From: Cladopsammia gracilis
Taxonomy: Eukaryota; Cnidaria; Anthozoa; Scleractinia; Dendrophylliidae
Length of the DNA stretch: 64,000 nt
Assembly: GCA_022457155.1 (NCBI GenBank)
Contig: JAJGOT010000214.1
Span: 844,001 to 908,000, forward strand
Reading direction: 5' to 3'
Within the stretch, counting starts at the first letter, position 1, and each line of letters starts with the position of its first letter. The position numbers and the translations under genes are program-made. The notes below the pieces were generated by a model that had not been told where the DNA came from, ran no database searches, and worked only from the letters and a program-made list of their open reading frames with translations. Shown one piece after another: positions 56,153 through 64,000 of the stretch.

Positions 56153-57250
56153 ACAATGGCGAGCCGAAGGCGAGCCAATGGAAACGCCCATACAGATCGG
56201 ACGCGAATATTTTATCCTACTTATGAAATGAAACAATGAGTAGAGATCTGTATGAAAAGTTAACGCATACTAATTAGCTGAGCAGATGTCTGTATCAAAA
56301 GTAAATTCTACTGTTTTATAATTCATCAACTCAGTTGATTTGTATTGGTGTTTACAAAACTTCATTAAATTTTCATTTCTCTTGTACTTTCCTTATGAAT
56401 TATTAATGAATTTCATAATATTTAATAAGTCCCCTCTCCACAGCCACTTAGGTTGGGTTAGAATCACATTATATTCTTGATCTCAACATTTTTAATTTTA
56501 TATGGGACAGTTTCAATACTTTCTTTCTTATGTTTTATTAGACACCTGCACCTTTGAAACACTGAATAACCAAAAACGTTGCATTTTCAATATGAAAACG
56601 CTGTATAATTATGTATGAATTGTCCGAAATGTCGCAAAATACATTCCATTACGCCCCCATCTCTATTAAGTCCCCCGCCGCCATTTCTATCCACAGCCAC
56701 TTAGGTTGGGTTAGAATCACATTATATTCTTGACCTCAACATTTCCAATTTTATATGGGACAGTTTCAATACTTTCTTATCAAGTTCTGTTTTCAGTATA
56801 TCAGTTTCAGTATATCAATGATAGGTACTATATGTTCCTGAGACAACAGGAAAAAGGAAAAGTTTAACTTAAAATAGAATACTAACATAAACGAAAGCAA
56901 CTTATTATGTATTATTAGACACCTGCACCTTTGAAACACTGAATAACCAAAAACTTTGCATTTTTAATATAAGAACGCTGTATAATTATATATGAATTGT
57001 CAGAAATGTCGCAAAATCGATCTATTACGCCCCCATCTGTATTAAGTTCCCCCGCCGCCATCTCTATTTAATATTTAATATGCCCTCCTCTCCACAGCCA
57101 CTTAGGTTGGGTTAGAATCACATTATATTCTTGACCTCAACAGTTCCAATTTTATATGGGACAGTGTCAATACTTTCTTATCAAGTTCTGTTTCCAGTAT
57201 GTCAATGATAGGTTTTGACTCGTATATCGTACTTTATGTTCCTGGAACAA
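55763..57250. repeat. Tandem triplication (~350-380 bp units), one interrupted
   Basis: ACACCTGCACCTTTGAAACA occurs at about 55832, 56542 and 56921. Each is followed by a CGCAAAATNNANTCTATTACGCCCCC-like stretch, and CAGCCACTTAGGTTGGGTTA at about 56442, 56693 and 57097. AATAGAATACTAACATAAAC precedes the first and third units. The first unit is split by about 450 bp (about 55985-56440) that includes the hairpin at 56108-56224. Confidence 0.75.
56108..56224. repeat. Foldback hairpin (~50-bp arms)
   Basis: AAGTAGTAGATAAAATATGAG...GATCTGTATGGGCGTTT is mirrored by AAACGCCCATACAGATC...AATATTTTATCCTACTTAT. The apex is GCGAGCCGAAGGCGAGCC, close to the apices at 22420 and 59233. It sits in the first unit of the tandem triplication. 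Confidence 0.75.
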
Positions 57251-57254
57251 CAAA

Positions 57255-57990
57255 TCCATCTTTAAGTAGAATGTAGTAATTGTACTAACATCCTGTTCTT
57301 TTCTGACTTCATCTTTGACCTAATTTCGTTGATCTGCCTTGAATTTGCCGTTTATGTCCAACAATTACTAACGGTATATGCCTGTTCCCTTATTCTCTTT
57401 CTATCTGCAAGTCAGCGCCAATTCAATTTTACCGTTGTAGTTATACTTTACTTGTTTACTTCAGTGTTGCCTTCAGCTGTAACGTATGTTTTTTGTATAG
57501 TTTTGTAATGCTAATACAGTTATTAAAAAAGCACTTTGAATACCTATTTAACTGCGCTGAAAAAAAAAAATAATTAAAACCTTGGAAGATTTAAATGAAA
57601 ACTTGGCATTTAACATAAGGCGGTTCTTTCAACGTGTTGATAGGCCATGCTGATGATATTACGCAGCGTTCTCATATTTAAAATGTTAGTTTTTTGTTTG
57701 TTGTTTCAAAGTTGCAGGTGGTAAGTTGTTCCGGTTTATGTTTCTGTTTATTAATCTTTTTTAAGTTAACCTTTCCTTTTTACCTAGACAAACTACTGTC
57801 TTAGTGTTTTACTGAGGCGAAAATGAAGCATTTTATGTGAGGCTATATTCAAAACGTTTCGTATATTGCAGTTATTGATTGTGTTTAATTTAGACAGATC
57901 TGGGTATGTACTTGGTGTATCCCTTATTATTTTGTATTTAAACACTTAGTTTTTATTTCAGTAGAAAAAGAAGATAAAAACAGCAGAATA
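57255..57990. other. Non-coding stretch, no gene seen
   Basis: AT-rich, only very short open frames. One more TATTTAAAATGTTAG/GTTGTTTCAAAGTTGCAGGT-like echo of the neighbouring tandem repeat occurs near 57680-57720, but no clear unit. Confidence 0.3.
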
Positions 57991-57994
57991 GGGA

Positions 57995-58053
57995 ATCGAA
58001 CCCGGGCCGTATGATCTACTCCATGCACACTATCCACTACACCACCGAGGACT
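57995..58053 (-). repeat. tRNA-like segment (probable SINE head or pseudo-tRNA)
   Basis: On the minus strand: CCTCGGTGGTGTAGTGGATA (A-box-like) and CCCGGGTTCGATTCCCT (B box) about 35 bp apart. The 3' acceptor partner is unclear, and I cannot fold a convincing anticodon arm. Confidence 0.4.
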
Positions 58054-58528
58054 AGCTGTCGGAAATTGTAATGTTTAAGGGATATAAGATAACATGCTGA
58101 TAGCCCAGACCATATATAAGAACTAACCTTTTCGATACACTGGAAATACTGGAATCAGTGCTTAACCCTAAATACTAAAATCAGTGCTTCAACCCTAGAT
58201 ACTGTAATCTGACCCTAAATTACACTGCAATATATCTAAATACATTACAATAAGGGATACATGAAGTACCATACATTGTGATCAGGGATACACCAAGTAC
58301 CTAGGCAGATCTGACATAACCGCCGCTGCCTTAAAAGAAAAACAGTCAGCACGAAACTCAAGCTGCCCGCAATGTCAGAGCAATAACTATAATAATAATA
58401 AACAGAAACAGAAGAGCTTACAACGGCGTTAGTTTAAAAAAAATTAAGATCCAATTGGTGCCCTGTGTGCTAATTAAAAGATAGAACACAGGCGGTCTTT
58501 TAGAGTCACTGTTAATTTCAACACAATA

Positions 58529-58719
58529 GCCCTTATCGTAGATGAGTACGCCACGCCAACATATCAGCGGTTTCTTGCTTTCTTGACCCTATAGTCTCGT
58601 TTTGATGTTTACGAGAACCTCTGACGACGATGAGCGTAAACATCAAAACGAGACTATAGGGTCGAGAAAGCGAGAAACCGCTGATATGTTGGCGTGGCGT
58701 ACTCATCTACGATAAGGGC
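58529..58719. repeat. Long near-perfect hairpin (~80-bp arms)
   Basis: GCCCTTATCGTAGATGAGTA...TATAGTCTCGTTTTGATGTTTAC is mirrored by GTAAACATCAAAACGAGACTATA...TACTCATCTACGATAAGGGC; pieces given are shortened. The loop is about 25 bases around ACCTCTGACGACGATGAGC. Very few arm mismatches, so it inserted recently or is being kept uniform. Confidence 0.8.
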
Positions 58720-59164
58720 CATTACCAGAGCGCTCGTCTTTCATGCCCGCTTTCTAAGCTGATAAACTTTAATCGCCGGAGCGCTACGCTCAAACCTACA
58801 ATCAGCGCCAAAAGTGTTGAGACATTTCGTTATTTTGGGAGTCGTTTCCTATTGCTTTTTTTGTTGTCGTCACAAATGTACCCCCCTCTCCCCAATCAAT
58901 ATTGATACGCAGAGCTCAGGCTTTGTTGAAAGCTACAACATTGAGCGGGGGAGGGGGGGGGGGGAGCTTTGTAGCACCTAGTATTATGAATAATAATGAT
59001 GAATACCAAATTCATTATTCGATAATGCGATATGCTGAGACTGTCTCAACTACTTTTGTCGCCGACTGTAGCTACAAGCGGAGAATTCCTTTGGTGAAGG
59101 AGAAAAAGCGCTGATTATATATTTAAACTTCCCTTGAAATTATCCGAAAAATTATTAGTATAGG

Positions 59165-59326
59165 TAATAGGATGAGTTGTAGTGATATTTGGTAATAATA
59201 CCGCAAGTAATATTTCAAAATTGTCCAAAATATCACGAGCCGCTTCGGCGAGTGATATTTTGGACAATTTTGAAATATTACGAGCGGTATTATTACCAAA
59301 ATATCACGTACAACTCATCCTATTAT
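59165..59326. repeat. Long hairpin (~75-bp arms)
   Basis: TAATAGGATGAGTTG...AATTGTCCAAAATATCAC is mirrored by GTGATATTTTGGACAATT...CAACTCATCCTATTA. The apex is CACGAGCCGCTTCGGCGAGTG. It lies directly left of the element at 59338-60363. Confidence 0.8.
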
Positions 59327-59337
59327 CTGTTTATAAA

Positions 59338-60363
59338 ATAGGCTCAGAAATTTTTTTCAAAAGTGTCTTTTATTTCGTTACGGTCAAATGAACACCGCGC
59401 CATAGTGGGAACATTTCACATTGAATGAATGACAGCGCTTCACGATTGCGCACTGTTCTTGTCAAAAACAGAGCTAAATTTAGTTTGCCGAGGGAAAGAA
59501 GTTGAAAGTCGTCTCTAAAAGTTTTTACAGCCTTCCTACTGCCAAAAATGAACCGTAATACATGTGAATCGGCGTGTCAAAACGGAGAATCAAAGAAAGA
59601 GCTGAAACTAGAGCTTATTTCACTTCGTATTTAAGCTTAACTGTTTTTCTGTACAATTCCAACGGTGGCATCGGCTCCGGCGCTGTACTTTATTGTCACC
59701 TGGCAGTTGTGAAAGTGGTTCACCGTCATCGTCTGGCAAGTTGGATTTTGCTGTTCAGGCAAAATGGAAAAAACCTTGTTCTTCGTCTTCAAAGGTGAGC
59801 GCTTTTGTTACATTTGGCCTTTTCCCGAAGCCCTGTTCGCGAAGTCCTCTCGGCGCTTTTCCTTCAAGAACTTGTCTGCATTTCACAAAATCTCGATCCT
59901 TCGCTACGCAATGTCTGATCTCGTTTTCCCTGAGATGTCTATCTAGGGCCGACAGCATAACTCGTAGGCTGTCAGGCTCATATTCAGAGCCATCGTTTTT
60001 TCGCACTTCAGCAAAGAAAACAGCGAGAGTCGCGTCCAATTATTGAGCTTCATACTTCAAAATGTCGTCTTCTCGGCCCTTGCTTTTAGCCCACGTTTTC
60101 CACACATTGACCCACGTATTTGTGGTTTTTGTCGTATTTTTGTTTTTCGCTTTTTTAGCCAGTTGTTCAATTTTGTCACTCGAAACTTCAGGAAATCTGT
60201 CCGCCATTTTTTTGAAAAGACAAAAAAATGTAAACACTTCGCTTGGTAGTCATAGCAACCGTGTTATCCCACTGCGTCATTGCTGAAATACTTTGAAATA
60301 CCACTATTACGTCAGAATAGTTCTGTCATCAGCCAATCAAATGTCCCAAATTTCTGAGCCTAT
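59338..60363. mobile_element. Element with 16-bp terminal inverted repeats carrying a recombinase relic (~1.03 kb)
   Basis: ATAGGCTCAGAAATTT at 59338-59353 is perfectly inverted at 60348-60363; flanking TTATAA-like bases extend the match. It encloses the minus-strand tyrosine-recombinase N-terminal remnant at 59755-60237. The right flank is a (TTA)n tract (60366-60410). Confidence 0.65.
59755..60237 (-). pseudogene. KIAA1958/ZMYM-type tyrosine recombinase-like N-terminal relic
   Basis: Two adjacent minus-strand segments in the same frame (60237-60040 and 60039-59755) are separated by one TAA at 60040-60042. Read through it, they give KIEQLAKKAKNKNTTKTTNT, WVNVWKTWAKSKGREDDIL, then LAVFFAEVRKNDGSEYEPDS, LRVMLSALDRHLRENEIRHC and VLEGKAPRGLREQGFGKRPN. 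This is the core-binding (SAM-like) half of the Crypton-derived family found in KIAA1958 and ZMYM proteins. The usual EEE..W continuation and the whole catalytic domain are absent. A likely start is the ATG in MADRFPEV. It is unrelated in sequence to the recombinase at 4844-6613. Confidence 0.65.
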
Positions 60364-60365
60364 AT

Positions 60366-60369
60366 TATA

Positions 60370-60407
<38 letters not shown>

Positions 60408-60410
60408 TAT
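60366..60410. repeat. (TTA)n microsatellite
   Basis: About 45 bp of TTA units with one TTACTATT interruption, abutting the inverted-repeat element. Confidence 0.9.
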
Positions 60411-60970
60411 CCGAAAAATATATATATAAAGTACTTTTTTAGTTCACGTTTTATTTTTTTTAAGTATATTTCTATATTTGTCAGTATTTTCTGGATACGT
60501 AACAAGACACAACAAGTGGTATTCCTCCCTCATGTACAGAAAATACAAGCGAGTATTGGGTTTATACTCGACATATCCTCCCCGACTATGACAAATAGCG
60601 CACAGACTCCTCTTACCGTCGGCGGATAAACAATATTTTTTTCAAACGGGTGGCCTTAATTTAACGCGTCGGAGGCTATCAAATGGTTACTGAAGTCTTT
60701 TTTATTCAACACCAAAACACGATCCATTTGGCTTTCACGCCGTATAATGATTGGTACCCGCTCCACCACAGTAGCGAAATTCAGTTTCTTTAAACAGAAA
60801 ACATCCATAAATGCTGTCACTTCTCTGTTAGAAGCGAAGCTCTTTTAGAAATTATGTTTCAGTTTTTAAACTTCGATCATCAGTTCAGTGATAATTTTCA
60901 TAATCTTAACTCAAAGCAGATATCCTCTTTTCACTCAATCGTCTTTTGAGCAGCATCAAGTGATTATTTT
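60411..60970. other. Non-coding stretch, no gene seen
   Basis: AT-rich, no open frame of note and no repeat recognised. Confidence 0.3.
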
Positions 60971-60974
60971 TTAA

Positions 60975-61237
60975 ATATTTTTTTTATTGCGATTACCATA
61001 CGATTACAATACGATTACAATACAATAACAATACAATTACACTACTTACACTACTGTTTACCCTACTATTTACACTACTTACAACCCTTTTTCTGCTAAC
61101 GTACATACATTGAGTATATCTTGTTACAACAGTGGGCAAAGAAAGGAGAATGTAATAAATAGATGATTTGACCTGAACTGTCAGGAGATAAGGAAAAAAA
61201 AAAGACAAAAAAGACAAAGTTGGATATAAGGATATAC
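60975..61237 (-). repeat. Probable 3' end of the L1-like element, simple-sequence tail
   Basis: On the plus strand: ACGATTACAATACGATTACA..., grading into ACTACTTACACTACTGTTTAC repeats. Read on the minus strand, this is a TAGTGTAAGTAG/TTGTATTGTAATCG simple-sequence tail following the last ORF stop at 61239, as expected for the 3' end of a non-LTR element without a plain poly(A). Confidence 0.45.
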
Positions 61238-61238
61238 G

Positions 61239-63290
61239 TCAATCTTTAATATATCCAGCAAGAGGTTTCCATTTCTTTGCGTCTCCTTTTTTTGATTCTA
61301 TTTCATATTGTGATTTTAATAGACATACGAAGTGCATGAGATTAGGCTGGTTTCCTTTTGTTTTAGCAAGCCATATGTGATATCGTGCTAGAAGAAAGCA
61401 ATAGTTGATCAGAGGTGCATATTGAAAAGCGTCTGGCCTCAGACCCAAAGCAGTAACATTTGTCAAAATATAATCTCTGGATAATAAGTTTAAGTTTTGA
61501 AGCCATTGAGTAATTTCATTCCAAAAACATGATGTTTTATGGCAAGACCAGAAAAGATGGATTAGTGACTCTTTTGAGGTGTGACATAAGCTGCAGTTTT
61601 CATTAGTCTGCAGACCTATTTTAAATAAAAAGTTATTCGTTGGAACACGTCTATGTAAAAATTTATACTGGAATTCGATCAGTTTAGTGCTCTTGGTACA
61701 TTTTTTGGCCAAAACGTAGGCAGCAGGCCAGTTTATATTATCATTTGCTGGTATGCAACAGTCTCCTTGCCATTTTATTTGGCTTGATTCTGGGATTGAA
61801 CTCTTTTTAGTAATCAATTTTTTGTATATTTTAATATATAATATATTTTACAGGTCCATAAAGCAACTAAATTAAAATTTAGTTGCTTTATGGACCTGTA
61901 AAATTTTTGTCGAAAGTGTCTCATGTTCATAATTCGTGTTCTGCACATCTTCAAAGTTAGGATCAGGCCGAAGAGACTTTATCGCCGAGATTAATCCGTA
62001 GAAACTAAGGGGGCGGGGATCTAATTCATACTTTGAGCGAAATTCGTTGAGCGAAAGAAAGGTGTTATTATCCGGTGCTAAAAGGTGTTTTACCATGGTT
62101 ATTCCTTTTGTGCACCAATCTTTAAAAAAGACTGGCTTGTTTGCTATTTTAATTAAGGAGTTGTGCCAAAGAGGTTGATCCAAGAAGTGGCCTTTGGATC
62201 TTATTTTAGGTTCAAGGTTACAGTAAAGTTTACTTCTGCCCAGATTTCTAATATTTCATTTAAAAAGGCGTCCGAAGTTGCTATTGTTGCTGAGGTGTCT
62301 CTGATGTTGAGGTTAGAAGAGAAAAACGTTTGACAGCCACATTTTTTGAGGGCCAGATCAAAAAAGATTTTCCATTTTCCGTTATTACTGCTATCTAAAT
62401 ATTTTTTAATCCACGTGGTCTTAAGAGATTTATTAAAAGAAATAAGATCAATCATTTTTAGGCCACCATCGCAGAAATCATTTATCAGAACTTTTCGCTT
62501 TATCTTATCCCCTTTACCATTCCAGAGAAAGTTGTAGAGCAAATCGTTTATTTCGGTTAAGACATTGTAGTTTGAACAAAGAGGTGAGAGTAAATAAACC
62601 AGTTGGGAGACAACCAATGCCTTGATTACGGTGATTTTGCCTAACAAGGTGAGTCTGCGGTATTTCCAGCACCCTAAGATTCTCTTAACCTTTTCAAGTT
62701 TCTCGTTATAGTTTAAAGATGCCGATAGTTCGCGATTTATTGAAATCCATACTCCAAGGGTTTTTACCATGTCTTTTTGCCATTTAAGTTCCTTTCCAGG
62801 TAATACGATGTTTTCATTTCCGATACTTGCGCCAATCCAAAGGGCTTCCGTTTTCTTATCATTGAGTCTGAGGCCCGAGACGTTACTAAAGTCATCTAGC
62901 ATTTTGAGAGATGACAGGAAAGATTGACGTGACCCATCCAGAATAGGTGTTGTGTCGTCGGCATATTGACTTATTTTAATTTCCTCATCATTAACATAGA
63001 TTCCCTTTATATTTGAATTATTCCTAATTGATATGGCTAACACCTCTGCCGACAGAATAAATAGATAAGGTGACAAGGGGCAGCCTTGACGAACTCCTCT
63101 TTGGATCTCGAAGAAATTACTTGCCCATCCGTTGTTCAGAATGCAGCTTTCAGTATGGCTATACAGAGTTTTCACCCAGTTTATTAGCGAAGTACCAAAA
63201 CCGAAAGATCTTAATGTGCTGAGTATAAAGGACCATTCAAGAGAGTCAAATGCCTTTTCAAAGTCCATAAAAAGAAGCAAGCCGGGGATG
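61239..63290 (-). mobile_element. 5'-truncated L1-like non-LTR retrotransposon (broken ORF2)
   Basis: Minus-strand reverse transcriptase starting inside the palm: IPGLLLFMDFEKAFDSLEW (motif A region), GVRQGCPLSPYLFILSAEVL (B), YADDTTPIL (catalytic Y-A-D-D), LRLNDKKTEALWIG (D), then LGVWISINRELSASLNYNEK and KYRRLTLLGKITVIKALVVS (thumb). It is open at 63280-62201, then shifts frame (continuing as LEPKIRSKGHFLDQPLWHNS in the frame of 62183-61872) and is interrupted by a palindrome at 61845-61904. It resumes at 61817-61239 with a zf-RVT-like C..C...H....C motif (FQYKFLHRRVPTNNFLFKIG, CSLCHTSKESLIHLFWSC). Endonuclease and the start of RT are missing. The 5' junction is at about 63290, where sequence changes to CTCGTCACGCAATCTTTCCT. 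Not mobile by itself. Confidence 0.88.
61845..61904. repeat. Nearly perfect 60-bp palindrome inside the L1-like ORF
   Basis: ATTTTACAGGTCCATAAAGC followed by AACTAAATT, then the exact reverse complement, with almost no loop. It supplies the residues VHKATKF and a stop, ending the middle ORF piece. It looks like a local inverted duplication generated at a break or during reverse transcription. Confidence 0.85.
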
Positions 63291-64000
63291 TTTAGCCTCC
63301 TACGCAGACGTCCTTAGGGCTCGTCACGCAATCTTTCCTCCCCCACGAACGTCTGCTGAAACGAGCGGTTAAATTCCATTCCTTTTGTTCGCAAAGATCA
63401 GCTGGAGATCACGTGCAGATTACTGGAGGACAAATCAGCGCTAAGTCATTGTTTAATAAAAGGCCAATCATAAGCTGTGTTAGAACAGGCTCCCTAGACC
63501 TGGCGAAGATTAATTATTCGACCGTTTATTTATGTATGCGAAGTGAGCACAACCCCGAAAAAAAAATCGTCTGAAATTACTGCTTTCTCTGTAGTATTCC
63601 TTTGATTCCCACTGGAAGAGTGCTAGTGTTCGGCAAGAGTTCGGTGAACATCTCAGGCATTATTGAAAGCGCCGTGGAAATAGATGTAAGTGTGTTTTCG
63701 TCGAGTGACCCGTTCGTCTGCACCAAGTACATACAAGCGGTTACTTTGATCTTAAAAAAATTAAAACAAACCTTCAAACAGTTCAAGAGGAGATAAAAGA
63801 GGAATACAAGAAAGGTGTACTAAGAACTAAACGACTTCGCTTGCTTAAAGGGTGCATAAAAGTAACCACTTGCATCCGTAAGAATTACAAAACAGCTACC
63901 ATGCTGGAGATTCAAATATTTCACTGAAACCGGATGCTGTCTAGCTCCGAGAAACACGTCAACTTAAAAGCAGAAGAAACTCTGAGGAGAGTTAAAAACC
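63291..64000. other. Right edge of window, no gene supported
   Basis: 63300-63560 contains CTCCTACGCAGACGTCCTTAGG and CTCGTCACGCAATC, which look like a dispersed repeat. Two short overlapping frames at about 63577-63796 have an intron-like TTTCTCTGTAG before them but no recognised motif. A gene could continue beyond the window. Confidence 0.25.

Noticed and set aside
63577..63796. Overlapping ~65-codon frames at the right edge
   Set aside because: Both strands are open, no motif, and no confirmed splice partner within the window.

Overview
The window looks like AT-rich nuclear DNA of an anthozoan cnidarian, most probably a stony coral or sea anemone. This is an inference from three things: intron-rich neuronal receptor genes, tRNA-derived SINE fragments of a kind I associate with cnidarian genomes, and a KIAA1958/ZMYM-type tyrosine-recombinase relic. 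There are no prokaryotic operons, rRNA genes or CRISPR arrays. All functional calls come from reading translated exons by eye; nothing was searched.

Three host genes can be assembled exon by exon. (1) 174-21107 (+) is a class C GPCR closest to GABA-B receptor subunit 2. It is 5'-truncated by the window edge, with 12 exons and a 12-kb intron. (2) 29571-36395 (+) is a complete 7-exon ionotropic-glutamate-receptor-like subunit. (3) 44455-52067 (-) is its paralogue, with six exons found and the short last exon missing. The two channel genes converge and share the same intron positions and phases. Both carry a potassium-channel selectivity filter (T-V-G-Y-G-D) in the pore loop, interrupted by an intron in the same glycine codon. 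Their ligand-binding lobes lack the arginine that normally binds the glutamate alpha-carboxylate.

The large intron of gene 1 holds two same-direction, nearly identical ~5.4-kb mobile elements separated by 8 bp. Each has 15-bp terminal inverted repeats, a subterminal ~75-bp minisatellite built on TTGTTCC/GGAACA, a gene for a zinc finger-tyrosine recombinase-Myb/SANT protein, an antisense ORF, and a ~840-bp nested palindrome. The first copy has an intact recombinase ORF with the full R-K-HxxR-H-Y set; the second is inactivated by a stop codon and a 67-bp deletion. Terminal inverted repeats on a tyrosine-recombinase element are unusual.

The rest is repeat-dominated. 21.1-23.5 kb is a TGTAGGACTA-type satellite that switches strand. 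25.5-27.2 kb is a large imperfect inverted repeat around an (AT)n tract. 52-59 kb has no recognisable host gene but holds MITEs, long hairpins and a tandem triplication. 59.3-60.4 kb is an element with terminal inverted repeats carrying a second, unrelated tyrosine-recombinase remnant. 61.2-63.3 kb is a 5'-truncated L1-like retrotransposon broken by a frameshift and a 60-bp palindrome. A TTAA-ended element family with G/C runs at its termini occurs several times. At least six long foldback hairpins occur, three sharing a CGAGCCG..GGCGAG-like apex.
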